From: Pelargonium x hortorum
Taxonomy: Eukaryota > Streptophyta > Magnoliopsida > Geraniales > Geraniaceae
Length of the DNA: 32,466 nt
Assembly (NCBI GenBank): GCA_036897525.1
Contig: JAYMTJ010000095.1
Span: 1-32,466, forward strand
Direction: 5' to 3'
Below, in pieces: positions 9,323-21,179 of the stretch. Each line of letters opens with the position of its first letter. The first letter of the stretch is position 1. A model generated the notes under the pieces. That model saw only the letters and a list, made by a program, of their open reading frames with translations, did not search any database and had not been told where the DNA came from. The position numbers and the translations under genes are program-made.

Positions 9323-11955
9323 CTAATTCTAAATTTTTGATAAGATTTTTCATGAAATATTAATAAAAGCTCTCCCTTATTACATAAGAAAGGTTCCGCG
9401 TAAAGTTTAGTTTATAGGACCTGACACTACGAGGTCCCAGCCGCCCAGGTTTTAACAACAAAATGTTAATTTATTCCTAAATTCTAGACTCTTTCTTGAA
9501 GAAAATAGAAAAGTCTTTATAGATACATACAGGAAAATTAAGGACTTTAAAGAGGGATTCTGCAGTATATCTCGCGGGTACTTTCTACTTATTTAAATAA
9601 TCTTTAGAATCATAATCTATAGTGCAAAAAGTGCTTGCAGTTTCCTCAAGATAAGGATTTCCAGGTCCAAGGCAACCTAAAACTTTTTTTAATGTATAAA
9701 TTCTACTTCAGTCTAAGATTTAGGGGCCAGAGAGGGAGGGTAGTATTTCTCTAGTAAAAAAATGGGATGATCAAAGTCTGTAGCGGGTGCTGAAAGGCAG
9801 TCTGTACAGCAATCCAAATTAACAAATTCCTATATCCTATATTAGAAGGTTTTAGTCAATATTGTGTATCCCTTTTCTCAGGTTCAGGTATCAAGTACCA
9901 TAAGTAGTTAAGAGCTTCGTTGATCCAAGTTTATCTTTAGTTTAGTCTTAAAGAGTTTTCTGTATCAATCAAAAAAACAAACAGTAACAAATCAGAATTC
10001 GTTGGTTTAAATCGTGTTCTGTATATCGGTTCATAGAAACTCGCAAAAGTGTCTAAAACTCTTCCCTCATTCGTATTTTTGATTTATTATCCGCTTCATA
10101 AGATAGTAACTTTTTTGCAGTTCTTATCTACAGGATATGGTACTTAGGGGATCTAGTTCTCAACTTTTATAGAGTATCTCTGCGCTTTCTTTGTTGGTAC
10201 CCGAAAAGAATCTTAGGAATTTTAAAAGGGCTTCCTCCGCTCGCTGTTAGGAAGTTCAGTTATACGTTTGGACTTAGGATCAGAAGTAAGAGAAGTCGAG
10301 GTCTTTGTACTGATAAGCGCAGATAACGCAAGAGGAATACGCCTAAGCATATATACATCAATCCCTATTACCGCCCGAAACGTAGTGAGGAAGGTTAACG
10401 CAGAATAGTTTATTTAAGATCCTACTTACATTATGACAGCCAAGAAAAGAAACATAAAAAAACGGACTTACCTTTCATACCTTCTGTTTTATTGACTTAC
10501 TATTTGCTTTATTCTTCTTCATGACTTCGTGAGCCTTTAGTAGCTATACTTGTACACTTATAGGCCCGATATAAAATGAAAAAAGGGGATATAGGCCTTT
10601 TGTAGCTCTCTTCTTAATCTTAAGAACTACACTTCTCTTATGAACTGTACCGTTCCGTAAATTTGTTTAGAGGGACGGCTACAATAAGAATATCAACAAG
10701 AAAAAAACGGATCTACTAGAAACAAAGGACCTTTTTTTAGCCTCAATTCTTTTATTATCTAAACTTGCTTTTTATACTTTCCGATGCATTTATTACCACA
10801 AAACCAGGATTCTGATTCTCCAAAAGTTAGATAGGAGGGTTTTGCTCCTGACTTAGTTACTAAGTTTCATTCTACCTTGTTTATGTAATTACACCTTCTT
10901 CCGTGAAAAAAAAGACTCCAGCAACCTCTAACACAACTAAGAAGTTCTACCTCAACCGCTCCATTCCTTATTATAAGACTTGAAACCTTTACCTTTATAT
11001 CCTTGAACTCCTTGTAGCTCATAATTACTTTCTTAAACAGGAGTCTGTACCTTACAGTTAGTCCCTTGACTTGTTACCTTAACCCATATTACACTTAATA
11101 AGGAATTCTTTGACTTGCTTCAAAATATACAAACAAGTAGGACCCGAAAACTCTCATTTATTGCTGTATATTTCCCCTTATAATATGACCTATAAACTAT
11201 ACAGATCATAAGATATATAAATATAGAATTTAGGAAAGTCTAGTTCTTGAAGAAAGGACTAACTCAGTAACCGAATAGCAATAGTTTTAACCTAATGTAT
11301 TTAACATTAAGGAAGCAGCCTCAAGAAATCCAGGTATAGAATGAATCTCTGCTTTCTCCGATTAGCAACAAGTTTCTTGTCTTTTTTTGCGGAAGACTAG
11401 AGAGGATACTCTAATGAAACTGCTGGGAACAAGTATACCCAATTTATCGGAAAAGCAGTGTCAATTTCCTCGATTTATTTCATTTCTTATTACGAACCCC
11501 TAGCAGTGCTGACTGCTGTGCTGGGAAAGCTTCTATATAGGTTAGAGAAAACTTGCCTTCATTATCTGGTAATATAGAGACCCCCTAAGCCCTTAGCCTC
11601 TAAAAAAAGCAACTTTAGAGCTTACCGCAATTGGTATAATCAAAAGCAGGAATCACAAAAAAAAAGGTTAGTGTCGAGTTTAAGTGATTGTGCAAAACTG
11701 TAATAAAGAATTTCATTTATAGCCCTATTCCCTCCCAGATACAAAACCTTAAATTCTAATAAATTCAAGTTACACTTTAGCCTCAACTTGCTACAGGAGA
11801 CTCTGAAAAGGTGGGAAATCTGAGGGTTCAAATCCCCAATCCGGACTTGTTTACTTAGTTATATAATTCTCTGTGATCCCAAGGAGAAATGCCTGAACGT
11901 ACCCCCTTTACTTTAACCGCCTAAAAATGAACTCTCCTTCTGGCCTCCGTATCCT

Positions 11956-11964
11956 CCCCCCCCC
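11956..11964. repeat. C9 homopolymer run
   Basis: Nine consecutive C residues in an AT-rich surrounding, the longest C or G run I saw. It may be length-variable or prone to sequencing error. No gene is associated. Confidence 0.8.
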
Positions 11965-14900
11965 ATTAACATTAACACTAACTCGTAATAAAGGTAAATA
12001 AAAAAGGGTAAGAGTTTATATTGACTTCAGCTATTTTATTTCGGAAATTTTTTTTTGTTATCGGTATCTCTTCAAGGAGCCCTTGAACTATATTCGTTGG
12101 TTTTTGATTCGAACCCTTGACACACTTGTAAATTAAGAAACGCTTTAGTTCCTTGTTCCGTAGAGTCTTAAGGACCCTCAACCGCGTGTAATAAAAAAAC
12201 TATCCTTAACTAGAGACATACTAATTTCTACCTAGGGAATTTCAAAGGAACCTGTAGAGATTATAAGGTGTCAAAATACACTGGGCTACTTGTAAATCTT
12301 CCATACACAAAAGTAGAGTTTAACTTCTTACTCTTCCCGTTACCTAACTGGCTGGGTGCCTTTCTAAAACGGAATAGGTAATTTAGTACGCTCGTGATAT
12401 AGTAACCAATCGATTTCAAACTCGATCTAAACTGTGTCTAGGAATAGTCTCACAATCTTGTAAAACCCGGTATAAAAGAAAATATACTTAGGCCTTTTTT
12501 TTAGGATACATTGCTTACAAATAATACAAATTAGAGTTTGTGTTGTAGAAATTAAAGAGTACTAGCTGAGGTTCTCTTAGAGTTGGTGCTTTGAAGGCAT
12601 TTGGATTAAGAAGGGATTTTTCGGTTTTTTTGGAAGGCTTATCCTGTATCTTATCATTACTTTTCTACGGTAAGCCTTTACTTTAAGCTAGGATACTTCC
12701 ATATGGACATTTATATTACACATTATTCAAAGGAATACCTAATAAAAGGGGCTCCCGCGCTTCTTGAATAGGACACTTTAGCTTAGGTAAGTATTAAGTG
12801 TTTCCTTTTGTTCTTTCCTTGTTCACGGGCTTTTGTGCGGATATACAACGGGCTACTTATCGGCCGTGTTACTTTCTCATTAGAACGTTATTCTAAGGGA
12901 TCTGTTCTAGGGTGTAGATCTTGTTCCTGTTAGCTTATAAGATAGTGTACCCTTCTTAGTTGATTGAAGAAGGTAAGCTGGCTGCCCCCAGCTTTAAGGT
13001 TTGAATTCAAAGTAACTTCTGTTTAATAGGAATATAGAGGGGACTCCTAATTTAAAGTAAAGTGGAAAACTTTAAATTAAATTACTTTTCTTATGTGCTT
13101 CTTTTATTTCCAATCCCAAGGCTTTTAGGGCTCGTAACTTAGTCTTATCTTATTACCAACAATTACCTTACCCCTAGTGTACGGCTGAGGTTACCCTATA
13201 AATAAAGACTAAAAAAACCAACCCTTTTTTAGTATTACGCTCAGTTCAAATTTCTTAATTTTAGCTTTTTATTTCTTTTCTACTGCCTCCTGGAATAACT
13301 GCGGGGTTATATAGAACAGTTGTAATATCCTATAAAATCTTTATATTTTCGAAAAGAAGAACTCCCCTTAAGTAAGGGAAACTTTGAAGCCGTACTTAAT
13401 TTGATTTGGTAAAGATTACTAACGAGTAGTTGTCTTGTTAAAATTGATTGTGTTGGATAAATTTTAGATGAAACTAGATGATAAAGCATAGCTTTAGTTC
13501 TACAGTACAGAGATTTTTTCGTTTTACCCGAGCCTCGGTAAAGTACTCCTTTTACATTTGTTAAAACCCATTCTGGAATCAACAAAGTTTTATAGGTTTT
13601 GGTTTTTACCCAGGGTAATTCTTCTATTAAGTTCTAGTAGTTTGCGACTGGTATTCTTTATTATAATCTAATTTCTTGCTCTTCCTCACTTAAGGATATG
13701 TCCGCGTTGTCGATTTGCTCAGATAATTTGGAAAGAAATCCAGTTCAATTGATAACGCCAAAACCTCCATCCATTTCGATTACAAGTTCTAGCTTAAACT
13801 GCTTTAGGTTCCTGATAACCCCTATACCCTAAAAGCAAGAAATACTTTTTTTTTACTAAATAAAGTAATTAAGGTAATTGTAGGTGCATGCAAGATTAAG
13901 TATGAGGCCCTATAAATTAAGTAACCAGATATGTTAAAAGTATAAAATTTATATTCATTTATGTCCAGTCAATAGAAAGTAAGTGCTACTCAATCTAAGG
14001 AGACAAGCTCCTTTTTGTCAAACTTTTTTCTCTTGTGAATAGAATAGTATCCTTAATCCAACTATCATATAACCCTTTTGTAAACATTTTTTAAAGGTAA
14101 CCCTTGACTTCTTTATCTTGTATTTCTATTTTGTTTTGGGTAGTTCCTATTGCTTATATTCAAGTTTCGGGGTTCTGTTCAGTAAAGAAAGAGATAAAAA
14201 ATATCCCGTGAATAATTTCTCAGAGAAACTCTTTTGGCTCTAAAATAAGGATAGAAGTAGAGTTCGAGACCAAAAAAGTCAGGGAATCCCAAGCCAGACT
14301 TCACTAGGTAATCCGTTCAGATTGTAGACATTTAAACTTAAAGTATAATGGCGCCATCTAGGGAAGGATACTCTCGTGTATACGTGTAATATAAACCATA
14401 ATTGCTCAAAATAAATTGATTTGCCTACCGGTATCGGATTTATGCTCTATAATATTTTATAGGAGTCATTTTATAACAGTACAGAAATGCTTGAGAGATC
14501 CAAAAGAGTTTCCTAAATCCGCTTTAATTTTCTACTTTCACCGATACGATACTATGTGTAGATTTGTAATAACGAGAACTATTAAACAAGAAGAGGCCGT
14601 TGTTCAAAGGTAGACCCTGTACTTTTCTTTTGTATTAAGCCAAAATAAAGGATAATTTGAAGGAGACCCTAGTTCTTTAAGAGGATACAATTCAAATTCT
14701 AGCTTTTTTGATATATTTCCAAGTCTACTCGGTTATACCAATTCCTTAATACTCAACATGTTAAGAGAGGGAAACCCCTAAAAAGTTTACAAATATCTAT
14801 TTCTAAGGAAAAGTTTGGTAAATTAACTAGATGAAATAACGGCAAACTCCGTTAGGTATAAGTTCGTGATTCACTTGCGGGTCTACGTTACAAGGAAAAA

Positions 14901-17394
14901 GTACTACATCTACACAACTTAGTAGATAAACGCCCGAACTTCAGGGCATTGGGTGCAAGGCTGCTTAATTCAAGAGGAACCTGCTAATAGTTTTCAAAAA
15001 ATGCGCTTTACTTTACAGATTTCTATTTATCCCTTTTAGAGGCATTTTGAGTTGGGTAAAGCCGATTCTTACCCTAATTTTGTACGTAGTGTTAGCTAAC
15101 TTTGAAACAAAAGTCTTTTTGTTTTTCCATGGGTCAGTAGTCCATTCTCCTCATCTTGTATAGTACAGCTTAGTTATGGCTTCAGAAGCAGTCAGTCTTT
15201 CACTTTTTTACTACGAAGAGGAAGTTATAAGAGCTTCTCTAGTCTGGAAACTTTTAAGTACGACTAATTAAGGAATATAGCTCAATCTATGTATTACCCA
15301 GAGTCTCCTTGAAAGTCTCAAATTCCTTTGAAAAGTTCCGTTGGAATACGGTAATAAAGGTCCAAGTAAACCCCATAAGACTTACACCTTACAGATGTAA
15401 ATAATGTTAAGGTATTCCCCGCACACAATATACCTAAAAGTCTTCTTTGATAAATATTCCTTGCCCCTACCTATTTTGCGAGATCCCCCCTCGAGTTCTC
15501 TAGTTAAAGGAAGTTGGTAATAAAGTGAAATCCGGGTCACTTTTGTTGTATTTTGAGCTTCATTAAAACAGGTTATATCTAGGACATGCCGGGGTTTTGC
15601 CCTCAATTTAGAACAGGGAATTCAATTCAAGTTAAACTAGTTGAGAGCAAACGCGAAAGAAATATGTCACAACGAAATGAGAGTATACTAGGGCTAAAGA
15701 TTCGCCGGTTTTGTGGGTTTCATTTCTAAGTTTGAGTCAAAAATCAGGACTAAGTTACTCAAACAAGGTCTATTTTAAGTTGGGATCCTTTTATGGTATC
15801 CGATACGCTAGGTAACTATATCCTTTATACTAGAAGCTTCTAGCAGTATATAGAATACGCAAGTAAAAGAGCTGGACTAGATTCACAAGGTAAACTTTAT
15901 GTACTTATAGCCACAAGCCCGCAACGGGGTCCTGCGTAGAACTTACTTTATCTTTACAGTATAGGAGGACTTTTATTACTTATAATAGTTAAGTAACTTC
16001 TTTGATTTTGGGTTGTAATTGACTCCCCTTATCTAAATATTGTCTCTTGTGTGGCAAAACGGCCATTAATGTAATGAAATAAAGAGCTGGGGTATACCCA
16101 GTTATATTTTTGTAATATGAACACTTTAACTGAAATAAAGCATTTCAGTAATAGAAATTTTGAAACAATCTCATAAGTTCAAGGAATAAAGAAGTACTAG
16201 CCCCTCTAAAGTAAATACTTTAACATAGGTTAAAGATAAAGATTAATTACAATATAAAGTTATTATCCAGAATGCCATTTATCCTCTGCCGAAAAGCTAC
16301 TAAGTTGATCCCACATTTGTTTTGAAGCCCTTTTATTTTACCCAGCATACCTACTTTTCAAATTGTTGACTAAAACCTCGGTACCCTAATACGGTTCAGA
16401 ATATATTATCTATCTATTTGTCTATATCTGGAGAATAAAGACAAGAAAAAAGAGATAAATTCTAAAATACTGAGATATAAATAAGACTATATGCGGGTTT
16501 ACACGAGAATATAAGGACCATACCTTGTTCAAATTAATCTAGATAGCATTCCTGCAAAGGACTCACTTATCTTTTATTTTAAGGGTATAATACTTAAAAT
16601 GAGTCTCCCTTCTAGGGGTTTACTATTTAAATCGAAAAGGTAAGTTCAGCAAGTGTCAAGTGTGTCGGTGAGATAATATATAAATATATTTGGGAAAATG
16701 AATAAATAATAGGCTTTTCTAGTTAGCAAAAGACCAAAAAGAGTTGGAATAAAAGTAAAGAACTGGTTTGCTTCCAATCCTGACTCATCTAGGAATAATA
16801 GGAATCTAAGGCACTGCTAAGCAGATATCCACTAAGCCCTTTCATTTGTAAAAAAACTAGTAAAAAGAAAGTAAGGAGGGATTAAAGTTTATACCTCCAA
16901 AAGGCTTCGACCTGTATGTATAAATACACTTGCTATTGGAGTTTATAGCCTATTAAGTCAAGAACCATTTTTTTATATCCAGGCGTACGGTCCTACTCTT
17001 TCTTCTGACAACAAAATTGATAGAAAGGTTCAGGAACAACCCCAGAGTCTTCTAGGTAGAATTAGATTAGGTAGAATTTTAGAGTTCATGTTTCTTGCCG
17101 ACAGGGTCTATTCATGTTGTATACATTTCTCATTACCGTATAACCAGCGTATACGCCTCAGGTATCTTCCGGCCACAACTTTTTTAAAGAAGCTCCCCTT
17201 GGATGTAAAATATTTAGTCAAATAGCTTGTACTTTCAGGAAATGCCCAATATAGGAATTCTTAGACTATAACCCGGATCTCTTTTTGTGTGCTGTCAATA
17301 GAGCGCTACTTTTCAATAGTATATGGGGCTCCCTCTATACTCCATTTTAGTCAAAAGCATTTTACTATACTATACTAACAGGGGTCTCTCTTCT

Positions 17395-17620
17395 TCTAAT
17401 CTAAAGGTGTACAGCAGGAATGGGTATAGGTACAGTCGGGATAGTCCTTGTCAGTGGATGGATACAGTTGCTAGTGGAACTGGTTATTACTGACTAGGGA
17501 TGGGGGAAGGACTGGACTCTAGATTCTATTACTCTCTTAGGAATGTAATGACAGGACTGGCTTAAGGTTTCCGCAAGAGTGGCTAATGGAAGACTCTTAA
17601 GCAAGGGTAGCTACTGTAAC
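17395..17620 (+). other. G-rich island of unknown nature
   Basis: Composition jumps from about one third G+C to about 46% over this stretch, with G clearly exceeding C on the plus strand. GG and GGG clusters recur (for example near 17421, 17438 and 17497-17510), and AGGACTGG occurs at 17508-17515 and again at 17553-17560. No open frame of 60 codons runs through it and it matches no rRNA or tRNA signature I know. It could be a structured RNA fragment, a small piece of transferred DNA, or a degenerate local repeat. Confidence 0.4.
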
Positions 17621-18072
17621 TAAAATACAAAGCAAAAAGTGAGCAAATACAATGATATATAGATTAGAAGAGAGCTTTCTTCCTAGTGTTATCCAGGGCT
17701 CTCGGAGTCAATATATTGACTATAATAGTTTTAGAATCTCTTCCTTTTTAAACTGAATCCAATTAGAGTTTATTTCTAAAAATTTGACTTTATTGGAATT
17801 AGAATTCGCAGTCTTTTTTTTACTACGGTTTAGGCCAATGCTGCTTTTAAGTCAGAAATGGGTTTCTGTATTTAGGAAAAGAGTGTTCAACCTTTGTCTC
17901 TTAGTTTGGATAATTAATATCATTCAATGTACCTTATCCGTTTAAGTAAGGAAAAACGCTTAATTTATAGATTTATAGTCTGCAGATTTGTACTTTACTA
18001 GTCCTGACAGCTTTTCTTATATTGCCTTTTAGAGAAAAAAAGCATACTGTTTTCGATCTACTTTACACCGAA

Positions 18073-18083
18073 AAGGGACCCTT
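18073..18083. repeat. AAGGG-A-CCCTT quasi-palindrome
   Basis: AAGGG and CCCTT flank a single A. This odd-length centre recurs in the window, for example AGGAGACTCCT at 646-656. It is a clear member of the dispersed GG-CC family. Confidence 0.6.
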
Positions 18084-18108
18084 GTCCTTGTTAATTGAAA
18101 AAAAAAAC

Positions 18109-18122
18109 ACTTGTAAACAAGT
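18109..18122. repeat. ACTTGT/ACAAGT hairpin
   Basis: A six-base inverted repeat around an AA centre, directly downstream of an A run. It lies 26 bp after the 18073-18083 palindrome. Function unknown. Confidence 0.55.
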
Positions 18123-19210
18123 AGTTACAGAGCTTTTATCCCAGTTTTATAATCAAATAAAGGGCTTATTGAGTTAAGGAGAAGAAGCAGCTTGTCAACC
18201 GAGATCCCTTTTTTTTTTCAGGCTATAAATTCTTATAGTGAGTCCTCGTCAATATTTTTTTGAAGTTCTTAGGGCTTAGGAATTCATAGAGAACTTATAA
18301 AGTATTGTTTCAATCTTTTTGATCTTATAAAGGAAAGAGGAAGCCTTTCATCTGCTCTATTTTGATAGGCCTTAACATTTATTTCAGAAATAAGCTAGAT
18401 ATGCCCTATCTAGGGCTGTAGGAAGGAGGATCCCTTAAATACCCACAATGAGTTTCCACTCAGCCTCGTCCCACGATATGCAACCCCAGTTATTCAGATT
18501 TCTCTTTATCCTTATAGATATTAAGTCAAAACCTCGATCCCCTTGTAAGTAATTTATACACATATTTAGTTTTAGAACAACGGAACACTCTTAGGGAAGC
18601 TGAAGTTCTAGTCATTCCCTATATCTTAGGAGTTGTTACAATAATAAATGTAAAAGAATCTACAACGAATTGAATACGCTCAGGCACTTTAACTACAGTA
18701 TAGACTTAACAAGAAATTCCCAAAACTAGCACTTAGCCTAACAAAAAAATTCTAGTTGAAGTCCTTTATCGAGTCTGGAGCTTCCTTGCTAAGCTAAATT
18801 GAGTACAAGCGAAAGCCTGCCAGCAAAAAAGACTAAAAGAGGTCTATGCACTTCAATTACTATACTCTTTCCCGGAAAATCCTTAAGTATTGCCCGCTGG
18901 AGTAACCCCTGCGCACGACGTAATTGTAGCTTTCATCGGGAAAAGGAATTCCAAAATTGGGATTCGTTATCTTTATTATAATTATATTAAAATGACAGCC
19001 CCAGTCAACGCTTTTTCAAGCAAAGTTATTCAAAAATGGGTCCTTTCTGGGTATCCGTTGGGATTTTTATGAACTTTTAATTGTGTATAGACTAACCCAA
19101 ACCCGTGACTTACTCACGTTGAGCTTCCTATCAAATATACATTTTGCAGTACTTTCTCTAAACTCCGGTTTTATAACTAGAGAATTCTGACTAAACTTAT
19201 CTTTGAAATA

Positions 19211-19224
19211 TTTTTTTTTTTTTT
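19211..19224. repeat. T14 homopolymer
   Basis: Fourteen consecutive T residues, the longest single-base run I saw. There is no stable stem directly upstream that would make it a terminator on the plus strand. Confidence 0.85.
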
Positions 19225-21179
19225 CTAAAGTCCCCTAACTACTAGTAAAGAAGTCCCTCCCGAGGAAATTAACCCCAGTTTACAATCTCTTAATACAAGA
19301 AAGGCTCTTGTTGTGGAGTATTCTAAAACTGAGCGGAAGGTTTTTTCTTATGAATGAATGCTTGTCTACCATCAGATTGTCGATCTGTTAACTCCATTAG
19401 ATTACAAACAAATACTTTTAAATTGTAAGTTATACAAGAACCCAATAAAAAATCTTTATGCACCTTTATTCCTATTTCCCGCTCGCGATGCTTTTTAGTT
19501 ACTTCCTCTCTAAATACAAAATACGATTGAGTTTACGTATCATTTTGAATTTAAACAGGACACCAAAAATTTGAGTTTCGCGGAGAATTTTGAATAGGGC
19601 CGCCCCGATCCTTAGTGAACAAGTAGTAAAGACTTTGTAGAGAGATATAGTATGTAACTTCTTTTATAAAATAGGTAATCTACGATCTTAGACTTAAGCT
19701 TTTTTTTTGAAAGAGAATACACGCAACTTGCAATTGCTGAACTGGATTCTATAAGGACTGAACTTTACAAGCTCTCAAAAAAGCTATCATTTCTCATTTT
19801 AAGGACCCTACAGGTATTTGACATCTTATACTTTTCTGCTTCTTGCATAGGAACCTTTTCTATTAGATACAATTTTTTTGCTTATAGTAAGTGCTATATA
19901 TATTCATATATACCAGATTTGGTTTTTTTGTCTTGTTTACATACTGTAAATTTTTTTTAGGAACCTCCTTGAAGAAGTGCAAATCTCTGCTATTATGACA
20001 AAGAATATAAAGCAACAAAGGCTTGTTAAATAATTTGTAAAAAATAAGAAAAAAAAGTATAAAACAAGGGCCTAACTCTACCCTCATAAAAGCGTGCGCT
20101 AGCACCAAGTTTTAGAGCCTTTTAGTTATTAGCTTACCAAAAGGGTTAAGGGTCCTGTAACTTTGTTTATTTCTATTACTATTTCTTTACTGCTACTCGA
20201 ATGATAGATAAAAAAAAAGCAATCTAAGGAAATACCTGAAAAAAGAAAGGGGCTGTCATTTCATTTCATTGTAGATTTTAGGTTTCCTTTGTATTTTCCA
20301 TTCGCCTCAACTCCTGGAGTACCCGTAAAATCTCGTACCAGAGCTCTTGTAAGTTACTTCTTCAGATTCCTTTGGTTCACCAAAGAGGTAATAAACTAAT
20401 GCCCGTATACCCAGTGCAGAACTTACTTTCTTTCCTAGGCTTGTTACATAAAACAAGATACTAATAAAGGATCCAAAGGGTAGGATAATATGTGAAGAGA
20501 GTAATACTTTCAAAGGTGAAAGTCTAGGCGGGGGTCTATAATAGCTCTCGGCTTTTGATGCCTTTCTTCCTTTCTTGTGGAGTAGTTTTGTCAGGAACTT
20601 GACTTTTTTCAGGCTTTTTCTTATTGTAGATATTTGTTGTTTTACTTTTTTTTTGCGGATCCCTTTTTATTTCTTCACATTTCCAAAGGGTTTCTAGTTT
20701 CTATTAGCAACAGCTTTTTAATTCTTATGATCAACAACCCTGTACTTAGGTCAGACCACACACACCAAGAGGGGTAACTGGAGCTCCTTACTAATATTTC
20801 AAGGTTTATCTTATATTATTGATTACTTAATCTCCTTTTAAGCGTAAAGTAAACAGGGCAGTTTCGACTTTGTCATTTTATTTTAATAACAAGTTACAAG
20901 AGAGCGGGTCTAAGTTATATATAATTTTGGATATTCCCCGAGAAATCCTCTTTAAATAAACGGGGTTTTACAAGTATTTTGATCTGATTTTAGAGAGCCA
21001 GAGTAGAGTCAGTTTTACATTTTACGAGAGAAAAAAGACTTTCGAAGGCTGTTATTCAGGGAATTGAGCTACTCATTTTAGAGAGTTCCTCTATTAAATT
21101 GAAGTTATAGCGAATCCCTTCGTCTTCGTGTAGGAAAAAGGAAATAGATATTTTTGGATTAAAAGCACTCGAGTCTTTT

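Larger units (their letters stand above)
7431..17394. other. Non-coding stretch of ~10 kb, no recognisable gene
   Basis: Several 60-90 codon frames occur (7934-8131 and 14416-14613 plus; 7951-8190, 11640-11831, 11978-12181, 13307-13585 and 15382-15606 minus). None shows a recognisable motif, a convincing start signal or a composition distinct from its surroundings. Visible structure: hairpins at 8642-8654 and 9301-9322, a run of nine C at 11956-11964, and GG-CC cores at 8255, 12247, 13807, 14976 and 15783. One T-arm-like string (11825-11838) lacks the rest of a tRNA. I see nothing else. Confidence 0.55.
17621..21179. other. Non-coding stretch, homopolymer-rich
   Basis: Two overlapping frames at 18799-18981 and 18890-19072 and minus-strand frames at 19863-20108 and 20307-20513 are of chance length and show no family features. 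The stretch has many long T runs, including T14 at 19211-19224. It also carries a hairpin at 18109-18122, AAGGGACCCTT at 18073-18083, and GG-CC cores at 18428, 19850, 19960, 20469 and 20657. No RNA gene was found. Confidence 0.55.

Noticed and set aside
11811-11850. T-arm-like string GGGTTCAAATCCCC, possible tRNA 3' end
   Set aside because: Only three of five T-stem pairs form, and no complementary acceptor strand, anticodon arm or D arm lies in the 75 bases upstream.
12104-12124. Minus-strand GGGTTCGAATC resembling a tRNA T arm
   Set aside because: The 3' side of the stem does not pair (CAAAA against AAGGG) and no cloverleaf can be drawn.
13307-13585. 92-codon minus-strand frame
   Set aside because: It is the second longest frame but still within chance for this composition, and has no recognisable domain.
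5557-14786. AACCCCTAAAAAGT shared at 5557-5570 and 14773-14786
   Set aside because: A 14-base identity of mixed composition is expected a few times by chance in a window of this size.
18799-19072. Two overlapping plus-strand frames of about 60 codons
   Set aside because: Both are of chance length, lie in different frames, and show no motif or start signal; neither resembles a known family.
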